Shown here in pieces: positions 6,500-6,887 of a stretch of 6,887 nucleotides of DNA. The stretch comes from Euryarchaeota archaeon UBA251 (GTDB taxonomy: Archaea; Thermoplasmatota; Poseidoniia; Poseidoniales; Thalassarchaeaceae). The stretch's first letter is position 1, and the number at the start of each line of letters is the position of its first letter. The notes under the pieces were generated by a model. That model worked only from the letters and a program-made list of their open reading frames with translations, was not told the DNA's origin and ran no database searches. The stretch covers positions 1 through 6,887 of the forward strand of contig DAFJ01000057.1 in the NCBI GenBank assembly GCA_002497905.1. Direction: 5' to 3'. Position numbers and translations under genes: made by a program.

Positions 6500-6887
6500 T
6501 CAACTTGCACGAATCCAAGGTACTTCTCTACCCTTGATTCCCCAAAACATGTGATGGATTGCTTCGATAGCATCCATCAATTCTTGGGCATGGTCGGCTG
6601 AAACTTCTACCTTGCAAGCACTGCAAAGTTTAGCAGCCTTCCAGAATGTATCATGGAGTTCAGGAATAGATTCGAGATGTTGTGGCTTAAAGAAATCAGT
6701 CCATAGAACTAGTAACTCATCCTTACACTTTTGGGCTTCTTCTTCTTTTATTGCTGCATATCGGCTCATCGTATTAAGATAAGTTGCTGAACCACAATCT
6801 GTAGAATGATTTTCTGCTAAAGTTAACATCTTTTTGGTCATTGATTGTACTGCTTCACCTGCGACTCTTGCACTTGCTGGGTCATAT
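6500..6887 (-). CDS. sodN: Nickel superoxide dismutase, 5' end cut by window edge
   Basis: The enzyme converts superoxide to oxygen and hydrogen peroxide with a nickel held by an N-terminal hook (mature H-C-x-x-P-C-G-x-Y). The visible frame runs to the right edge and its first full codons read Y-D-P-A-S-A-R, which corresponds to mature residues 9-15 of the Streptomyces enzyme. The leader peptide, His1, Cys2 and Cys6 therefore lie just off-window and cannot be checked. The in-frame Met at 6841 is internal, not the start. Other family marks are I-K-E, V-L-W-T-D-F-F-K-P-x-H and the final I-x-x-M-F-W. Compared with my recollection of the Streptomyces protein, Tyr62 is Phe (6692-6694), Glu17 is Ala, Arg47 is Glu, the loop before Arg39 is about 11 residues longer, and there is a C-terminal extension of roughly 10 residues and a C-x-x-C. 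The sequence resembles the marine cyanobacterial type. sodX follows after 5 bases. Confidence 0.93.
   Translation of the reverse strand, partial: YDPASARVAGEAVQSMTKKMLTLAENHSTDCGSATYLNTMSRYAAIKEEEAQKCKDELLVLWTDFFKPQHLESIPELHDTFWKAAKLCSACKVEVSADHAQELMDAIEAIHHMFWGIKGREVPWIRAS

Noticed and set aside
6839..6841. ATG as the start of the SOD gene
   Set aside because: The frame continues upstream to the window edge as Y-D-P-A-S-A-R, matching the conserved Ni-SOD N-terminal region, so this Met is internal.

Overview
The window reads best as archaeal, most likely a planktonic marine euryarchaeon of the Marine Group II (Poseidoniales) type. This is an inference from style, not from a search. It rests on a giant secreted surface protein with an N-terminal signal peptide, a C-terminal membrane anchor and an acidic tail ending in a Trp-rich motif; on a tRNA gene with no encoded CCA; on no clear Shine-Dalgarno sequence before rpiA; and on moderate G+C (about 46% in sampled stretches of rpiA).

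Layout, left to right. Positions 1-88 are a short edge region with two inverted repeats and no convincing gene. Positions 89-5254 (minus strand) hold one very large gene for a 1721-residue cell-surface protein: signal peptide, MAM/cleaved-adhesin-like domain, several beta-rich Ig-like segments, an EF-hand-type calcium loop, a CARDB-like domain, one membrane helix and a cytoplasmic tail. A 113-bp divergent promoter region separates it from rpiA (5368-6075, plus strand), ribose-5-phosphate isomerase A of the pentose phosphate network. Next is a tRNA-Lys(CTT) gene (6130-6203, plus strand).

On the right, two minus-strand genes converge on that tRNA. The first is a nickel superoxide dismutase gene (sodN, cut by the right edge exactly within the codons of the nickel-binding hook). 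Five bases after its stop comes a small S26-family protease gene (sodX) that matures Ni-SOD. Together they form a two-gene operon: the protease removes the Ni-SOD leader so that the new N-terminal His can bind nickel, and the mature enzyme detoxifies superoxide.

The most noteworthy points are in this right part. The sodX stop codon and last two codons lie inside the 3' end of the tRNA gene on the opposite strand. sodX is much more AT-rich (about 31% G+C) than rpiA. The Ni-SOD has a Phe where the well-studied Streptomyces enzyme has Tyr62, and it lacks the Glu17/Arg47 pair. I read the sodN-sodX pair as probably acquired by transfer next to a tRNA gene. I see no sign of a wholly new multi-gene system in the window.
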